From positions 124,001 through 188,000 of the forward strand of contig JBFWWU010000007.1 of NCBI GenBank assembly GCA_050246015.1: a stretch of DNA of 64,000 nucleotides, in the 5' to 3' direction. A program made the translations under genes and the position numbers. The notes under the pieces were generated by a model, which was not told where the DNA came from, did not search any database, and saw only the letters and a program-made list of their open reading frames with translations. The DNA comes from JTS-AC122 sp050246015. Its GTDB lineage: Bacteria; Planctomycetota; Phycisphaerae; Phycisphaerales; UBA1924. Of this stretch, positions 41,265 through 50,439 are shown one piece after another (the first letter of the stretch is position 1; each line of letters starts with the position of its first letter).

Positions 41265-43310
41265 TTACGCCTGGCATCCATCGAAGAACGCCGAGAGGAA
41301 GTCGAAGAAGTCCTGCGTGTCCGCCAGTCCGTCGCGGTTGAAGTCCGCGGCGCTGGCGAAGAAATCCTGCAGGAACGCGAAGAAGTCGTCGGAGTTCAGA
41401 ACGCCGGAGTGGTCCCAGTCGCCGGCGCACGCCGGGTTCGTGACCAGCAGCGCCTGAGCGAAGTCATCGAGTTCCGCCGTGTACAGAACCTGCGCCCGAT
41501 GATTGAGAGCCAGCCGGCCGCCCGACGAGGTTTGGCCGAACGACATCGAGCGGAGCGTGTGAGTGGAGCCGTCCGGGAACGCGACGGGGTCGCCGCCGCG
41601 CGCGACGAGGCGGGTCCGTCCGTCGCGAGTACGCAGGAACAGCGCCGACTTGTTGGTCCGATCGACGCCGGCGCCGCGCAGGCGCGCCGTATACGCGACA
41701 TCCCCGGCCGAACCGAGCACCGGGTCCATGATCGAGTCGAAGAGGACACCTTCGGGCAGTCCCGGCGCCTGGTCCCCGTCCCCCGCGATCCGCTGAAGCG
41801 CCCCGAACTGGTTCGAGAGCCAGAGCCCGCCGTCGTTGGTCGGGTCGATCCCATCCCCGGCAAGATGAGCGCGGATGAGCAGGTCGCCGCGCCTGTTGAG
41901 GCTCAGGGCGCCCGAAAACGCGCGGAAGAGTGCGCCGGGCTGGTCCGGCACCGGCGAGCCGGTTCGCGCGATCAGTACGAGGTTTCCGGGGCCGCCGCGC
42001 CAGATGCCCGCATCGTTCTGCGGGGTAACGCCTGTTCCCGAGACTGTGGCGAGGAACGCCGTGAGCCCGGACTCGCTCAGAGCCGGCGTGAGCGGCATCG
42101 AGGCAAAGACCACACCCGCACCGGCGCCGGGGGCGGGGCTTCCCAGCCGGGCGACGAGCATCGGGCTGGCCCCGCCGTCATTAAGATCAACCCAGAGCCC
42201 CATGTTATTCTCATCATTGATGCCCGAGCCCGCCAGCGTGGATCGGAACGCGACGCATCTGCCCGCGACGACCGGTTGATCGAGGAAATCGAACAGCACG
42301 GTCTCGGGCGTGCCGGGGGCGCGCTGCGACCGATCGATTGACCGCGTGCCGATGCGCAGCAAGTCGCCCGCGTTGTGCGAGTAGGCGGTCGAACCGTCGG
42401 GAAGAATCTGAGGGACCGGAACCTTCCAGACGGCGAACATGGGCGATGGAGGCGCGACGTCGCGGAGTTCCTGCGTGAGCACCCCACCGATCAAACCGGA
42501 GACCAGCGACACACCTGTCGGCTCGGTGATGTCCGGCGAACGAGCGGTGACTGGAATCGCGACGCGATCGCCCGGGCCAAGCGCGGGAAAGGAAAAGCCG
42601 CGGTAGTAGAGCGACGAATCGAACGAAGTCGCATCACCCTGATGAAGCACCGGCTGGGCCGAGCCGCGGTCGATGAAGAGAAACACATCGAAGTTGGCGG
42701 CGGCTCCGAGCCCGGTGGAACCGTCGAAGGAGATAGAGAAGGTCATGATGCCGGCCGCCGATCCGGGCATGGTGTTCGATCCGACGCGCAGGAAATACAC
42801 CTGCCCGGCGCTCAGCGTTCCTAAGAACGATTGTCCAACGGCGCAGCCGGAGCCCACGGGAGTCAGGAGTTCGCACGTCCCCGAGTACACCTGCCAGCGA
42901 AGATCGGGCGCGGCGCCGGAACACCGCAGCGTGATTCCCGCCTGTCCGGTGGTGGGGGAGGTGAACCGGAACCACGCGTCGCGATCACCGCAGAAGTTGG
43001 GATTGACGGTGGTGGTCGCGTAGGTATTCCCGAGAGACATGATGCCGGGGAAGATCTCCAGAGCGCTCTCGCATTCGTCGTTGCCGGGCGAGTTGATCGC
43101 GGTCATGCCGACGTAGAGCACATGTCCGTCGTCGTTGATCACGGCGTGATCAACCGAGCGCAACTCGCGGGCCGGATCGACCGCCTGACCCGTGTAGGCG
43201 ACGACGCGAGCCGCTACCTGTGCCGACGCCATGGGCGCGCCAAAGGCGGACGTTGTCCCGGCCAGCAGCGCCAGACGAAATCCCCGCGTGAGCCGATTTC
43301 TCCGGTTCAT
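41265..43310 (-). CDS. Secreted GC-type dockerin-anchored protein (choice-of-anchor repeat type)
   Basis: 681 residues with a signal peptide (RGFRLALLAGTTSAFGAPMA, cleavage after SAQ). The body has repeated units of the form GINDENNMGLWVDLN / GVTPQNDAGIWRG / GIDPTNDGGLWLS / GVDRTNKSALFLR with about 70-90 residue spacing, a beta-propeller-like arrangement. The C-terminus has two EF-type loops (DWDHSGVLNSDDFFAFLQDF and DFNRDGLADTQDFFDFLSAF) ending in GCQA. That is the GC-type dockerin-like tail of planctomycete extracellular proteins. GGGAG precedes the ATG. A function beyond being secreted and anchored is unknown. Confidence 0.85.
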   Translation of the reverse strand: MNRRNRLTRGFRLALLAGTTSAFGAPMASAQVAARVVAYTGQAVDPARELRSVDHAVINDDGHVLYVGMTAINSPGNDECESALEIFPGIMSLGNTYATTTVNPNFCGDRDAWFRFTSPTTGQAGITLRCSGAAPDLRWQVYSGTCELLTPVGSGCAVGQSFLGTLSAGQVYFLRVGSNTMPGSAAGIMTFSISFDGSTGLGAAANFDVFLFIDRGSAQPVLHQGDATSFDSSLYYRGFSFPALGPGDRVAIPVTARSPDITEPTGVSLVSGLIGGVLTQELRDVAPPSPMFAVWKVPVPQILPDGSTAYSHNAGDLLRIGTRSIDRSQRAPGTPETVLFDFLDQPVVAGRCVAFRSTLAGSGINDENNMGLWVDLNDGGASPMLVARLGSPAPGAGAGVVFASMPLTPALSESGLTAFLATVSGTGVTPQNDAGIWRGGPGNLVLIARTGSPVPDQPGALFRAFSGALSLNRRGDLLIRAHLAGDGIDPTNDGGLWLSNQFGALQRIAGDGDQAPGLPEGVLFDSIMDPVLGSAGDVAYTARLRGAGVDRTNKSALFLRTRDGRTRLVARGGDPVAFPDGSTHTLRSMSFGQTSSGGRLALNHRAQVLYTAELDDFAQALLVTNPACAGDWDHSGVLNSDDFFAFLQDFFASAADFNRDGLADTQDFFDFLSAFFDGCQA

Positions 43311-43459
43311 TCATGAACTCCCTGAAAAGAAGCGAGTGCCCGGGTGGCCGGAAAAATACGCAGCGGCGCGCAGTCCCCTGCCCGGGCTTTCGTATTTATT
43401 TCCGCGGGCGGACTCCCGGCTCAGGGGAACTCAGTCGGCCGCCCGCGAAGGAGTGATTC

Positions 43460-44551
43460 ATGCGACCCCGCGCTCGGCACGTCCGACATGATCGACTTCA
43501 AACCGCCCGGCGGGGCGCGGGCGACCGCGCGTTCGTGCTCGCGGAACTCCTGTGCGTGATCGCGCTCCTGCTGGTGCTCGCGGTGGTCATCGCGGTGCTC
43601 GGGCCCGAGAATCGGTATCGCTCCCAGATGGCGGGGTCGCTCAACAATCTCCAGCGTCTGGGCTCGGGAATTGCAGACTACGGGCTGCAGAGCAGCGATT
43701 CGGTCGTCTCCTTCACGTGGCGGGCAGGGGAGTCTCGGACCTGCGACGACTACGCCTTTCCCGTGGCGGGCAGCGACCTTGACGCCGCCGCCAATCAGGC
43801 CGTGTGCATCCTGCGCCGACAGACCGGCCGAACGGACATCACGCAAATCTCGGGCTGGTTCCCGCACCTGTTCTACAACATGCTGCCCCTGCTGGAATAC
43901 CTCGACGAACCGCTCCCGAGCCGGCTCGTGGTTTCACCGGGAGACAACGTCCGAGTGGCGTGGCAGGACGCGGTGAGGCGTGACCCCGCGGATCCGAACG
44001 GGCCGTACTTCAACATGCGGTGCCGACCCGGGTATCCCAGCGCGAGCAACACCGACAAGCGCTGGCCGTTCTCAAGTTCCTATGAAATGCCCCCGGCGTT
44101 CTACAGCCCGGACGCCGCCGTCGGCAATGTGCAGACGATCGCCCAGTCCAACACGCACAGCCTGTTCTTTTTCGGTGCCAGCACTCCCCTTGGCCGTCGG
44201 CTTCTCAGCGACATCCGCCATCCGTCGCAGAAAGCGATGATGTACGAATCGAACCAGCGGTTTTTCGGCTCGCGAGAGCCCTTCTTCATGTTCGCCGAAG
44301 CACGCGTGCCGGTGCTGCTCTGCGATGGCAGCGTTGTCGTCCGCAGTTCCTCCTACGCGAATCAGGGCTTCCAGCCCAACTCGCCGACCTCGTCGTTGCC
44401 GACCCAGGTGAACTACGTCCCTGACGTGGCGTGGGAAACCCCGCCTCCGAACGGCAGTTCCAACCAGTTCACGCCCGCGCGCATGCGTTTCACCCGCTCG
44501 GGACTGCTCGGCCGAGACTTCGGCGGGCCCGAAGTTCCCTGGGCACCCTGA
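43460..44551 (+). CDS. Pseudopilin-like protein with degenerate prepilin signal
   Basis: 363 residues. The membrane segment RAFVLAELLCVIALLLVLAV retains the Glu+5 but has FVLAE in place of FTLIE. The C-terminal region (VPVLLCDGSVVVRSS) resembles the H-X9-DG region of DUF1559-type planctomycete pseudopilins, but the His is not evident. AAGGAG lies upstream of the ATG. It is isolated from the main pilus block. Confidence 0.78.
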   Translation: MRPRARHVRHDRLQTARRGAGDRAFVLAELLCVIALLLVLAVVIAVLGPENRYRSQMAGSLNNLQRLGSGIADYGLQSSDSVVSFTWRAGESRTCDDYAFPVAGSDLDAAANQAVCILRRQTGRTDITQISGWFPHLFYNMLPLLEYLDEPLPSRLVVSPGDNVRVAWQDAVRRDPADPNGPYFNMRCRPGYPSASNTDKRWPFSSSYEMPPAFYSPDAAVGNVQTIAQSNTHSLFFFGASTPLGRRLLSDIRHPSQKAMMYESNQRFFGSREPFFMFAEARVPVLLCDGSVVVRSSSYANQGFQPNSPTSSLPTQVNYVPDVAWETPPPNGSSNQFTPARMRFTRSGLLGRDFGGPEVPWAP

Positions 44552-44561
44552 CCGCGGCGGG

Positions 44562-44567
44562 TATCAT
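44562..44567 (+). promoter_or_regulatory. -10-like TATCAT upstream of the pseudouridine synthase gene
   Basis: TATCAT ends 4 nt before the chosen GTG start; no ribosome-binding site is present. Confidence 0.4.
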
Positions 44568-44571
44568 CCGC

Positions 44572-45246
44572 GTGCACCACGCCCATCGAACCTCCCGCGC
44601 GCTCCTGGAAATCGTCCACCGCGCCGACCGGTTCGTCGTCATCAACAAGCCGGCGGGCATGCTCTCCGTCCCCGGCAAGGGCGACGATCGCCAGGACTGC
44701 GTCGCCTCGCGCGTGCGAACGATGTTCCCGCACGCCTCCGGACCGATCACGGTTCATCGACTGGACATGGACACCTCCGGCTTGCTCGTGGCCGCCCTCG
44801 ATGAAGGGGCGCAGCGAGAGTTATCGCGGCAGTTCGAATGCCGCGAGGTCGAGAAGCGATACGTCGCGCTCGTGACCGGGGTCGTGGAGGCCGAGTCCGG
44901 AACGATCGACGCCCCGGTTCGTCCGGACTACCTCAACCGTCCCTATCAGGTCGTGGATCCGTCGCACAACCGCCCGGCGATAACGGGGTGGCGCGTGCTC
45001 GCCTTCGAAACCGACCGCACGCGAATCGAACTCACCCCGCTGACCGGACGGACACACCAACTCCGCGTTCATTGCGCCCACGCCGCGCCCCTGGGCCTGG
45101 GTCACGAGATCCTGGGCGACGTGCTCTACGGCTCGCCGGTGGGCCGGTCGGGTGTTGACCGCCTGATGCTCCACGCGTCGCGCCTCGCCCTGACCGACCC
45201 CGACACCGGCGACCGCGTGGAACTCTCATCCTCGCCCCCGTTCTAG
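44572..45246 (+). CDS. RluA-family pseudouridine synthase
   Basis: 224 residues, close to E. coli RluA length. It isomerises uridine in rRNA and/or tRNA. The catalytic motif HRLDMDTSGLLVAALDEGAQ contains the nucleophilic Asp; FVVINKPAGMLSVPGKG, KRYVALVTGVVE and the LTGRTHQLRVHCAH motif are all family hallmarks. No S4 domain is present at the N-terminus, as in RluA. The GTG at 44572 is chosen because the upstream frame overlaps the previous gene and is not family-like. Confidence 0.92.
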   Translation: MHHAHRTSRALLEIVHRADRFVVINKPAGMLSVPGKGDDRQDCVASRVRTMFPHASGPITVHRLDMDTSGLLVAALDEGAQRELSRQFECREVEKRYVALVTGVVEAESGTIDAPVRPDYLNRPYQVVDPSHNRPAITGWRVLAFETDRTRIELTPLTGRTHQLRVHCAHAAPLGLGHEILGDVLYGSPVGRSGVDRLMLHASRLALTDPDTGDRVELSSSPPF

Positions 45247-45376
45247 GCAGCCGCACCCCGCGGGTCCGGGCCGTCTCGCCGAGAGTCGGTCAGGAACCTA
45301 TCGTTCCGGCTCGCACACGGGCGGGGAGCGCTCGGCCGCCGTTGGCCGGTCGCTCTGGTCCCCGGAGTATCGCATC

Positions 45377-46765
45377 ATGGCAGAAGCAGTCGCTGAAAAG
45401 ACGGATCGTCCGAACAAAGTGAACGTCACCGACGTCGGGCCGTGCCTCAAGAAGATTTCTATCGAGATCCCCGCCGAGACCGTCAAGGAACAACTCGGAA
45501 CCTCGTTGGACACGCTCCTGGTCGAAGCCGAACTTCCCGGGTTCCGCAAGGGCCGCGCGCCCAAGCGCCTGATCGAGAAGCGTTTCGGCACCGGCGTGCG
45601 AAAGGAAGCCAAGAACCAACTCGTCGCGACCGCCTACAGCCGGGCGGTCGAGGAGAACAAACTCCGCGTCATCGGCGATCCGTCCAGCGAGATGATCGAG
45701 AAGCTCGAAATCGAGGACGGCAAGCCCCTTTCATTTGACGTCGAGGTCGAGGTGATGCCCGAGTTCGATCTCCCTCCGCTGACCGGCGTCAAGATCATGC
45801 GCCCCACGCTCGAAGTCACCGACAAGATGGTGCAGGACGAACTCGACCGCCTCGGACTGCACGAGGGCGAACTCCAGCAGCGCGAGACGCCCGATCCCGG
45901 CGATTACCTCACCGGCCACGCCGTCATGAAGGACTCCGACGGCAAGTCCCACCTGGACATCCAGGACGCCGTGATCCAGATCCCCACCGCCGACAAGAAC
46001 GGCAAGGGCATGATCCTCGGCATCGCCGTCGATGACTTCGGCAAGCAACTCGGCCTGCCCAAGCCCGGCGCCACCGCGACGATCAAGACCAAGGGCCCCG
46101 AGGGCCACGAGACCGAAGCCGTTCGCGGGAAGGACCTGATCATCACGTTCAAGGTGAACCGTGTGGACCGCATCATCCCGGCGGACGTGGGATCGCTCGT
46201 GAAGAAGTTCGGGATGGAGAGCGCCGACCAACTCCGCGACGCCGTGAAGGACCGGATCAACACCCGGGTCCGCGTGGATCAGTCCACCGCCATGCGTCAG
46301 CAGGTCGCGCGTCACCTCCTCGAGAGCGTCAAGATGGAACTCCCCGAGCGAGTCACCGCGGCGCAGTCGTCGCGCAACCTGTCGCGCCGACGGATGGAAC
46401 TTGTCTACCGCGGGCTCGACCCGGCCCAGATCGAAGAGAATCTGGCGGGCCTGCGGCAGTCCGCCGCGGGCGACGCCGTCCGCGACCTCAAACTCTTCTT
46501 CATCATGACCAAGGCCGCCGAGTCCATGGACATCAAGGTCAGCAACGCCGACATGGACAACCAGATCGCCCAGATGGCCTGGCAGCGCAACATGCGCCCC
46601 GATCGTCTGCGGCAGGAGATCCTCCGCACCGACGGCGGCTCGTCGCTCTTCACCCAGATCCGCGAGCACAAGACCATGGATGCCATCCTCGGTACCGCCG
46701 AAGTCGAAGACATTCCCGCCGACGAGTTCAACAAACGCATGGAAGCGATCAACAAGAAATCCTGA
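45377..46765 (+). CDS. tig: Trigger factor (ribosome-associated chaperone)
   Basis: 462 residues. Trigger factor binds ribosomal protein L23 at the tunnel exit through the signature loop, seen here as GFRKGRAPKRLIEKRFG in the N-terminal domain (residues about 55-72). The middle PPIase-like domain (about 165-265) is divergent, with DKNGKGMILGIAVDDFGKQL in place of the usual FKBP core. The helical C-terminal chaperone domain follows. GGAG precedes the ATG. A strong terminator lies 32 bases downstream, so it is a single-gene unit; clpP and clpX, common neighbours elsewhere, are absent. Confidence 0.95.
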   Translation: MAEAVAEKTDRPNKVNVTDVGPCLKKISIEIPAETVKEQLGTSLDTLLVEAELPGFRKGRAPKRLIEKRFGTGVRKEAKNQLVATAYSRAVEENKLRVIGDPSSEMIEKLEIEDGKPLSFDVEVEVMPEFDLPPLTGVKIMRPTLEVTDKMVQDELDRLGLHEGELQQRETPDPGDYLTGHAVMKDSDGKSHLDIQDAVIQIPTADKNGKGMILGIAVDDFGKQLGLPKPGATATIKTKGPEGHETEAVRGKDLIITFKVNRVDRIIPADVGSLVKKFGMESADQLRDAVKDRINTRVRVDQSTAMRQQVARHLLESVKMELPERVTAAQSSRNLSRRRMELVYRGLDPAQIEENLAGLRQSAAGDAVRDLKLFFIMTKAAESMDIKVSNADMDNQIAQMAWQRNMRPDRLRQEILRTDGGSSLFTQIREHKTMDAILGTAEVEDIPADEFNKRMEAINKKS

Positions 46766-46796
46766 TCGCTCCCGGCCAGCCTGAGACATTCTCGGC

Positions 46797-46833
46797 GAGC
46801 CCGGGGACCCACGTCCCCGGGCTCGTATCATTT
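46797..46833 (+). terminator. Rho-independent terminator of tig
   Basis: A perfect 12-bp stem (GAGCCCGGGGAC, 46797-46808, with GTCCCCGGGCTC, 46813-46824) with a CCAC loop and GTATCATTT downstream. Confidence 0.8.
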
Positions 46834-46881
46834 GCGAAAGTCCAGCCGGCGCATCACGCCGTGGATTCCAAGGAGCGGAGC

Positions 46882-47706
46882 ATGAACTCGTACGGACGCG
46901 CCCGTCATTCCCCCCGACGCCTGATATTCGTGGCACTCCTGGGTGGTCTCGCGCTGGTGTCCCCCTCCGGTTGCGCCGGGGGCGGCCGCGCCGCGGGCGG
47001 GTCTCGCGCCGCCGCCTCCGGTTCCTACGTCGAGGAATACCAGCGCGGCAACTTCGCCGTCGCCAAGTCACTCGCCCTGAGCGCCTACTCGGGCTCCACC
47101 GGCGTCCGGCGCGAACAGGCCGGGCTCATCGTCGGGCTCTCGGCCCAGGCGCTGGACAAGTATGCCGAGGCGAAGCAGTACCTGCGACCATGCCTGGCCA
47201 GCCAGGACCCGGAAATCTCCGGCCGCGCGGGCGCCGCCCTGGGTCTCATTGCTCGTGACGAAGGCGATAAGTATTCCGCCTCCACGCTGCTGCGCGACGC
47301 CGCCACCAAACTCAAGGGTGATGAAGCCGCCAAGGCGGCGATGTTCGCCGGGGACGCCTACACATCGCTGGGAAAGACATCCGAAGCGGCGACCCAGTAC
47401 GCTCTGGCCGCCAAGTCAGCGACGAGCGCGGCGCTCAAGACGCAGATCCAGGAACGGCAACTGGGCAAGAAGTTCGCCGTGCAGGCCGGCGCATTCTCCA
47501 CGCGCGCCAACGCCGAGAAGCGTGTCAAGGAGGTCGCGCCCAAGTCCATCGCCTGCGGATACGGGCAGCCCCGGGTCGTCGCGAGTTCTTCCGGCGGCAA
47601 GAGCGTATACCTGGTGTACATCGGAGAGTTCGGCCTGCGCCAGGACGCCACCGAAGCGATGATGAAGATGAAAGTCCCCGAAGGCCGCGTCGCGGAGGCA
47701 AACTGA
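46882..47706 (+). CDS. Lipoprotein with TPR-like helices and a SPOR-like domain
   Basis: 274 residues. AAGGAG lies before the ATG at 46882. The signal (RRLIFVALLGGLALVSPSGC) ends in a lipobox-like SPSGC. Residues about 45-170 form helical repeats (YAEAKQYLRPCLASQDPEIS; KTSEAATQYALAAKSATS) of the TPR type. The last 80 residues (KKFAVQAGAFSTRANAEKRV; KSVYLVYIGEFGLRQDATEA) match a SPOR domain, which binds denuded peptidoglycan at division sites. A cell-envelope or division role is likely. Confidence 0.85.
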   Translation: MNSYGRARHSPRRLIFVALLGGLALVSPSGCAGGGRAAGGSRAAASGSYVEEYQRGNFAVAKSLALSAYSGSTGVRREQAGLIVGLSAQALDKYAEAKQYLRPCLASQDPEISGRAGAALGLIARDEGDKYSASTLLRDAATKLKGDEAAKAAMFAGDAYTSLGKTSEAATQYALAAKSATSAALKTQIQERQLGKKFAVQAGAFSTRANAEKRVKEVAPKSIACGYGQPRVVASSSGGKSVYLVYIGEFGLRQDATEAMMKMKVPEGRVAEAN

Positions 47707-47828
47707 TGTCGGCCCAAGTGGGGGGGCAAGGGCGGTCGGTTTGGCAAAAGGACGGAAGAGCGGCCCGGGCATTTCCTGCAACCGCACACCCCTCCATGCG
47801 TCTATCGACAATGACGGAGTGCCCGGTT

Positions 47829-47841
47829 GTTCATACTGAAC
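47829..47841 (+). promoter_or_regulatory. Palindrome GTTCATACTGAAC
   Basis: A 5-3-5 perfect inverted repeat, 28 bases before the next start codon, overlapping the likely promoter. It could be an operator. Its regulator is unknown and chance cannot be excluded. Confidence 0.3.
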
Positions 47842-47869
47842 AGAATGCGATCTTTCCGCAGGTGACCCG

Positions 47870-48976
47870 ATGCTGAACCTTCACTCAACCCGGCTGCTCG
47901 CTTCGCGTCTTTCACTCATCGTCGCCGCCACGCTTGGCATCAGCCCAGCCGCGCTGGCGCAGACAGAACCCCCGGCGACCGACGCGGATGCCGCGACCAA
48001 AACCGCCCGGGTCCTCATGCCCGCCGATGAAGCCGTCCCGCCAGCGTTGGACGACCAGGAACGATTGCTGCGCCGCGTGCGTCATCGGTATCTCGGCACG
48101 ATGCGCAAGACCGAGATCCGCCAGATCGGCATCGCCAAACTGCGTGAGTTCACCGATCCGCTCATCTTTCCCAAGATGCTCGAGATCTTCCGTCGCGAAC
48201 GGGACGACGTGCGAGCCGCCGTCCTCGACCATTTCGCCGATCAGAAGAGCCAGGAAGGCGACGCGACCCTGGCGTGGTGCGCCGTCTTTGATGAAAACCG
48301 GTGGATGCGCTCGCAAGCCTCTGACCGCCTGGTGAAGCGGGTCGAGCAAGCCCGCCAGGCAGGAAGAGAATCGCGCGCCGCGGCCCAGACCGCTCCTGCC
48401 GCTTCCGCCCCGCCGGCGGCCGCGGCGCCCGTGAATCCTTCCGCGTCCTCCGACGTCTTGTTCGACCCCGACGTCTCCTGGCGGATCAAAAAGATCATCT
48501 CCAACGGCCTGCTTCAGAAGAGCGACACCGTCTGCGGCGCCGCCGCCGAACTCGCCGAAAACCTCAACCTCGTCGAAGCGATCCCGCAGATGATCAACCT
48601 CCAGGTCCAGACGCCGGGCGCGAACTCGGTGGCGCTGGGCGAGCGCGGGGGCGGGGCCCTGGCCTACATCCAGATCGGCACTCAGCAGGCCTTTGTCAGC
48701 GACCTCACCCCCGTCGTCGGCGACAGCGCCGTCGCGTTCGATCCGACCGTCAGCGTTCTCACCGAGGGCACCGTCCTGCGCATCGATGATGCCGTCGTCA
48801 CCACGTACCGCACCATCATCCATTTCCCCTTGGTGCGACTGGCCAACAAGAACTGGGACGGGCGCGACACCAAGCCGCTGGCGTTTGATCAACGCAAGTG
48901 GGCCGACTGGTACACCAGGGAGTTCCGCCCCTACCGCGAGCAACTCGCCGCGGGCCGAATCGAACCCGGGAAGTAA
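47870..48976 (+). CDS. Exported HEAT-repeat-like protein, function unknown
   Basis: 368 residues. The signal peptide is RLLASRLSLIVAATLGISPA with cleavage near ALAQ. Residues 65-145 are helical and HEAT-like (EIRQIGIAKLREFTDPLIFP; VRAAVLDHFADQKSQEGDAT), followed by an Ala/Pro-rich linker and a C-terminal domain with LNLVEAIPQMINLQVQTPGA and a Trp-rich end (KWADWYTREFRPY). No family recognised. AGGTGA lies before the ATG. Confidence 0.8.
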   Translation: MLNLHSTRLLASRLSLIVAATLGISPAALAQTEPPATDADAATKTARVLMPADEAVPPALDDQERLLRRVRHRYLGTMRKTEIRQIGIAKLREFTDPLIFPKMLEIFRRERDDVRAAVLDHFADQKSQEGDATLAWCAVFDENRWMRSQASDRLVKRVEQARQAGRESRAAAQTAPAASAPPAAAAPVNPSASSDVLFDPDVSWRIKKIISNGLLQKSDTVCGAAAELAENLNLVEAIPQMINLQVQTPGANSVALGERGGGALAYIQIGTQQAFVSDLTPVVGDSAVAFDPTVSVLTEGTVLRIDDAVVTTYRTIIHFPLVRLANKNWDGRDTKPLAFDQRKWADWYTREFRPYREQLAAGRIEPGK

Positions 48977-49040
48977 TAGGGATGGTGGGTGAGTGATGAG
49001 TCTCGCGGAAGCCCCTCGTTGGCCCGCCCGCGAGACACGC

Positions 49041-49046
49041 TACCCT
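49041..49046 (+). promoter_or_regulatory. -10-like TACCCT upstream of purM
   Basis: TACCCT ends 8 nt before the purM ATG and there is no ribosome-binding site, suggesting a leaderless transcript. Confidence 0.4.
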
Positions 49047-49054
49047 GTGGTCCG

Positions 49055-50335
49055 ATGACCACGCCCAGACCGAACCGCAGTCCCGCACCAGTCCGCATCG
49101 AGACGCGGCGTTCGGCCACGCCCCCCGCGGGCGCACGCGACGCGGCCGCTTCCGGGGGACTCACCTACGCCGCCTCCGGTGTCAACCTCGACGAAAAAGA
49201 CGACTTCACCGAGTCGCTCGCCTCGCTCATGCGCCGCACCCACGGCCCGCGCGTCATCGACAACCCCGGCGGCTTCGCCGGGCTCTTCCGCCTCGACTTC
49301 AACGAAAAACTCTTCGCCCGCAACTACAAGGACCCCGTCCTCGTCGCCTGCACCGACGGCTGCGGCACCAAGGTCAAGGTCGCCGCCGCTCTGCGAAAGT
49401 TCGATACCATCGGCATCGACCTGGTCGCCATGAACGTCAACGACATGATCGTGCAGGGCGCCGAACCCCTCTTCTTCCTCGATTACGTCGCCGTCGGCAA
49501 AGTCGACAAGCGAATGCTCGGCGACATCCTCAAGGGCGTCGCCGAAGGATGCCGCCGCGCCGGCTGCGCGCTCCTGGGCGGCGAGACCGCCGAGATGCCC
49601 GGTGTCTACGCCGGCGATGACTTTGACCTCGCCGGGTTTGCCGTCGGTGTCGTCGAACTTGCCCGCGCTGTTGACCCCATGCGCGTTGAGCCCGGCGACA
49701 TCGTCCTCGGCCTGCGCTCCGACGGCGTGCACTCCAACGGATACTCCCTGGTCCGAAAGGTCGTGCAGCACGCCGCGCTGGACCTCTACGGCACCTACCC
49801 CGCTCTCTTCGCCGATGCCCACCCCGCCGCACCCGGTCGCTCCCGCGCCAAGTCCCCCGCGAGGCGACCCAAGCCTGCTCCCCGAACCGACGCCGGCTTC
49901 GCTGCCGCCTCCTCCGAGTTCGGCCACACCCTCCAGCCCACGCTCGGCGACGTGCTCCTGACCCCGACTCGCATCTACGTCCAGCCCATCCTCAAGGTCC
50001 TCCACGCCTACCGCGTCAAGCGAGTGATCAGCGGGATGGCACACATCACCGGCTCCGGGCTCGCCGGCAACCTCGTCCGCGCCCTGCACCCCAAGGTTGA
50101 CGCCGTCATCGATCCCGCTTCCTGGGATCCGCTCCCGATCTTCAAGTTCCTTCAATACCACGGCTCCATCAGCGACGAGGAAATGCGCCGTGTCTTCAAC
50201 ATGGGAATCGGGTTCTGTGTCATCGTCCGCCCGGCCTTCGCGGATTCGATCAAGGACCAACTCCAGCGGCTCGGCGAGCACGTCAGCGTCATCGGAAAGA
50301 TCGTCAAGGGCAAGGGCGACGTGCGAGGCGTGTAG
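49055..50335 (+). CDS. purM: Phosphoribosylformylglycinamidine cyclo-ligase (AIR synthetase)
   Basis: 426 residues (usual length about 345). PurM closes the imidazole ring in purine synthesis using ATP. TYAASGVNLDEKDDF is the family start; VACTDGCGTKVKVA, NVNDMIVQGAEPLFFLDYVA, GCALLGGETAEMPG and GLRSDGVHSNGYSL are conserved. Extra length comes from an N-terminal Arg/Pro/Ala-rich extension of about 35 residues and an Ala/Pro/Arg-rich insertion of about 40 residues near residue 255-295 (HPAAPGRSRAKSPARRPKPA). The C-terminal domain (ISGMAHITGSGLAGNLVRAL) is intact. Confidence 0.95.
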   Translation: MTTPRPNRSPAPVRIETRRSATPPAGARDAAASGGLTYAASGVNLDEKDDFTESLASLMRRTHGPRVIDNPGGFAGLFRLDFNEKLFARNYKDPVLVACTDGCGTKVKVAAALRKFDTIGIDLVAMNVNDMIVQGAEPLFFLDYVAVGKVDKRMLGDILKGVAEGCRRAGCALLGGETAEMPGVYAGDDFDLAGFAVGVVELARAVDPMRVEPGDIVLGLRSDGVHSNGYSLVRKVVQHAALDLYGTYPALFADAHPAAPGRSRAKSPARRPKPAPRTDAGFAAASSEFGHTLQPTLGDVLLTPTRIYVQPILKVLHAYRVKRVISGMAHITGSGLAGNLVRALHPKVDAVIDPASWDPLPIFKFLQYHGSISDEEMRRVFNMGIGFCVIVRPAFADSIKDQLQRLGEHVSVIGKIVKGKGDVRGV

Positions 50336-50363
50336 CGCTCGCGCTCCGACCCTCCCGAAAATG

Positions 50364-50388
50364 AAAAACCCCCGCGTCGCCGCGGGGG
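50364..50388 (-). terminator. Rho-independent terminator of the metalloprotease gene
   Basis: On the minus strand an 8-bp GC stem (50369-50376 with 50381-50388, loop of 4) is followed by TTTTT. It lies between the converging purM and metalloprotease genes. Confidence 0.75.
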
Positions 50389-50439
50389 GTGAAGTTGTCT
50401 GGAGTTGCGGTCGGGGCCAATCAGCCCGGGCTGCGTCGA

